Shown piece by piece: positions 62,556-64,000 of a stretch of 64,000 nucleotides of DNA. The notes beneath the pieces were generated by a model. The model did no database searches and was not told where the DNA came from. It was given only the letters and a program-made list of their open reading frames with translations. Source of the DNA: Treponema bryantii (GTDB taxonomy: Bacteria > Spirochaetota > Spirochaetia > Treponematales > Treponemataceae); assembly GCF_036492245.1 (NCBI RefSeq), contig NZ_AP025286.1, forward strand, positions 62,001-126,000, in the 5' to 3' direction. The first letter of the stretch is position 1, and each line of letters begins with the position of its first letter. The translations under genes and the position numbers were made by a program.

Positions 62556-63035
62556 ATCCCTTTCCATATACCCGCAGGTGAATGGGAAGTAATCATATTT
62601 CACAGTATGGGTGTGAGTAAAACCGTGCTTTTCATACCAGGCTCGGATTCTCTTATTTTCTTCGACAATTCCTAATTTCATTTTTTTGCAACCTTTATTT
62701 CTGGCGCGGGACATAGCATTTTCCAGCAAAGCTTCACCAATTTTTTGATGTCGGAATTCCGGCAGTACACAAAGATTGCTAAGTTCGCATTCAGAGTTCT
62801 CCAGAAACATCAGCGAAAAATAACCTAAAAGTTTTCCCTCATCAGAAAAATAAGCCATCATAAGCCTGTGTTCATATTCAAGCTGATAGAATAATCGTTC
62901 TACTGTAGTTGCAAACGCTGTAAAACGCGGTGCATTTTCGATTGTAAAACCAAACTCGTCTGCAACAGTCTGGAAACTTTTTTTTATTACGTTTACGCAT
63001 TCTGCGAATTCGTTTTTGCTTATTTCCTTTATCAT
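62550..63035 (-). CDS. GNAT-family N-acetyltransferase
   Basis: This 161-residue protein has LSNLCVLPEFRHQKIGEALLENAMSRARNKGCKKMKLGIVEENKRIRAWYEKHGF, a full acetyl-CoA-binding core. AGGAT precedes the ATG. It starts one base after the stop of the methyltransferase gene upstream on the same strand, so they form a two-gene unit. Its 3' end is partly repeated at 61096-61128. Confidence 0.88.
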   Translation of the reverse strand: MIKEISKNEFAECVNVIKKSFQTVADEFGFTIENAPRFTAFATTVERLFYQLEYEHRLMMAYFSDEGKLLGYFSLMFLENSECELSNLCVLPEFRHQKIGEALLENAMSRARNKGCKKMKLGIVEENKRIRAWYEKHGFTHTHTVKYDYFPFTCGYMERDL

Positions 63036-63036
63036 A

Positions 63037-63864
63037 TTAATCCTTCCTTTTCAAAATCCAGATAAGATTGCTGTTGTATTTTGATGCTGACGATGGATCA
63101 TTCAAATCTTCCTTGTCACCTTTGTAACCGCGGTATATGTCCACAACTTCAAAACCACAGAGCTCTGCCAGCAGGAACATTTCGCTTCTGTATGTCTGAC
63201 GCATTAAGAGAGGACGAATACGCTCTCCAATAATTTCACCCGCTTCGTTGTACGTTTCGAATTTCCAGTTGCCGTACATCTGCTGTGTGTAAAGATTATA
63301 TGAGATTGCGTTATAGATCTTTTCACGGTTGCCGTCGCTGTTCACATACTCAAGACGGAAGCTATAATCTTCTGGACTTGTGTTAATCTGAGCAGCCTGA
63401 GCTGATGGCCATGGATCAAAGGTATTGAGCGTGAGGATGCCGCCCGGAGTAAGCTGATTGCGAAGATTCAGGAGTGCTGTCTTTTGAGTTTTTGTATCTG
63501 GCAGGTGCATAAAACCGCTTCGGGCAATAATTGCAAGAGAGTACTTTCTACCTGAGTTAAACTTTGTCATGTCGGCTGGATAAATGTTGAGTTTGAGACC
63601 AAGCTTTTCTGCTTTAGCTCCGGCTACTTTGCACATTTCCTCAGAAATGTCAGTTCCATCAGCAATAATGCCACGCTCTGCAAGATAGAGCAGAACTGCA
63701 CCAGTTCCGCAGGCAACATCAACAACGCCGCCGCTGCCGTACTTTTTGGCAAGCTCAAGATAAAACTCCTGAAAGTTTTCGTGCATGGAATTTTCATGCG
63801 CATACATTACGTCTAAATAACGGTCGTAATTTTCTGCAACATCTTTGAAATCGTGTAAGTCCAT
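63037..63864 (-). CDS. SAM-dependent methyltransferase
   Basis: This 275-residue protein has VVDVACGTGAVLLYLAERGIIADGTDISEEM and SLAIIARSGFMHLPDTKTQKTALLNLRNQLTPGGILTLNTFDPWPS. AGGAGG is directly before an ATG at 63870 and six bases before ATG 63864, so the second is chosen. The GNAT gene follows on the same strand. Confidence 0.88.
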   Translation of the reverse strand: MDLHDFKDVAENYDRYLDVMYAHENSMHENFQEFYLELAKKYGSGGVVDVACGTGAVLLYLAERGIIADGTDISEEMCKVAGAKAEKLGLKLNIYPADMTKFNSGRKYSLAIIARSGFMHLPDTKTQKTALLNLRNQLTPGGILTLNTFDPWPSAQAAQINTSPEDYSFRLEYVNSDGNREKIYNAISYNLYTQQMYGNWKFETYNEAGEIIGERIRPLLMRQTYRSEMFLLAELCGFEVVDIYRGYKGDKEDLNDPSSASKYNSNLIWILKRKD

Positions 63865-63904
63865 AATCATCCTCCTTGTGAACCTATTGAAATCAGTTTA
63901 AGCC

Positions 63905-63940
63905 AAAAAAAAAGACCACTTACCGAAAAGATAAGTGGTC
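63905..63940 (-). terminator. Rho-independent terminator of a minus-strand gene beyond the window
   Basis: GACCACTTA (63914-63922) pairs with 63932-63940, and on the minus strand the stem is followed by nine Ts. The 60 bases to its right probably hold the end of a minus-strand gene, but two frames stop here and I cannot choose between them. Confidence 0.8.
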
Positions 63941-64000
63941 AGTTTATATCAGCTAATAATCTGCAATCTTATTCTTTTCTGTAATCCAAATGCATACCAA

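Noticed and set aside
42290-63864. Chromosomal integron cassette array, as known in some treponemes
   Set aside because: The single-gene units fit, but I found no recurrent attC-like repeat between them, and many genes overlap or are coupled, which cassettes are not.

Overview
The window looks like chromosomal DNA of a saccharolytic, host-associated Treponema (gut or rumen spirochaete). This is inferred from the paired spirochaete families TIGR03546/TIGR03545, a Bmp/PnrA-type nucleoside ABC transporter, a meso-diaminopimelate dehydrogenase route to lysine, low GC, and xylan- and galactoside-degrading enzymes. No rRNA, tRNA, CRISPR array or insertion sequence was recognised.

Region 1 (1-7.8 kb) is the most striking part: a very AT-rich peptide natural-product (RiPP) locus. 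A 50-residue precursor gene (257-409) is followed by a terminator-like hairpin and then by an S41-family protease, a radical SAM/SPASM enzyme fused to a C-terminal methyltransferase, an ABC exporter with an N-terminal C39 leader peptidase, and an HlyD-type adaptor. The last three genes abut or overlap. The precursor has a Gly-Ala cleavage site with hydrophobic residues at -4, -7 and -12 and an acidic residue at -8, as C39 substrates do, and would release a 21-residue core with four cysteines. I know of no described product with this core.

Region 2 (7.8-21 kb) is mostly core and catabolic: a DUF4097 exported protein, a TrmH-type RNA methyltransferase, a short-chain dehydrogenase, a GH120 beta-xylosidase with a palindrome in its promoter, two AT-rich orphan genes, a triple-hairpin intergenic element, a flavin reductase-rubredoxin fusion, a SUMF1-like lipoprotein, the TIGR03546/TIGR03545 pair, and a GH27 alpha-galactosidase carrying an inserted beta-sandwich domain.

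Region 3 (21-36.6 kb) is housekeeping. It holds a TrmB-like regulator with a clear promoter and palindrome ahead of ddh and lysA, a MATE transporter, a four-gene nucleoside-type ABC transporter, the biotin uptake genes bioY and two ECF genes behind a consensus BirA operator, and birA itself. Three copies of a palindromic repeat family lie between these genes.

Region 4 (36.6-64 kb) is an accessory-looking island of single-domain genes, mostly on the plus strand and tightly spaced: about ten GNAT acetyltransferases, seven methyltransferases, two phosphotransferases of the aminoglycoside kinase fold, a metallo-beta-lactamase-fold hydrolase, a YcaQ-type DNA glycosylase, RsgA, a DUF4474 protein, a ParE-type toxin-antitoxin pair, and a primase-helicase-phospholipase D-like protein resembling TOTE conflict-system effectors. 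It also holds a decayed GGDEF gene and two GNAT genes each interrupted by a single in-frame stop, so the island is turning over. Several genes across the window have a -10-like hexamer only 5-8 bases before the ATG and no Shine-Dalgarno, which suggests leaderless transcripts.
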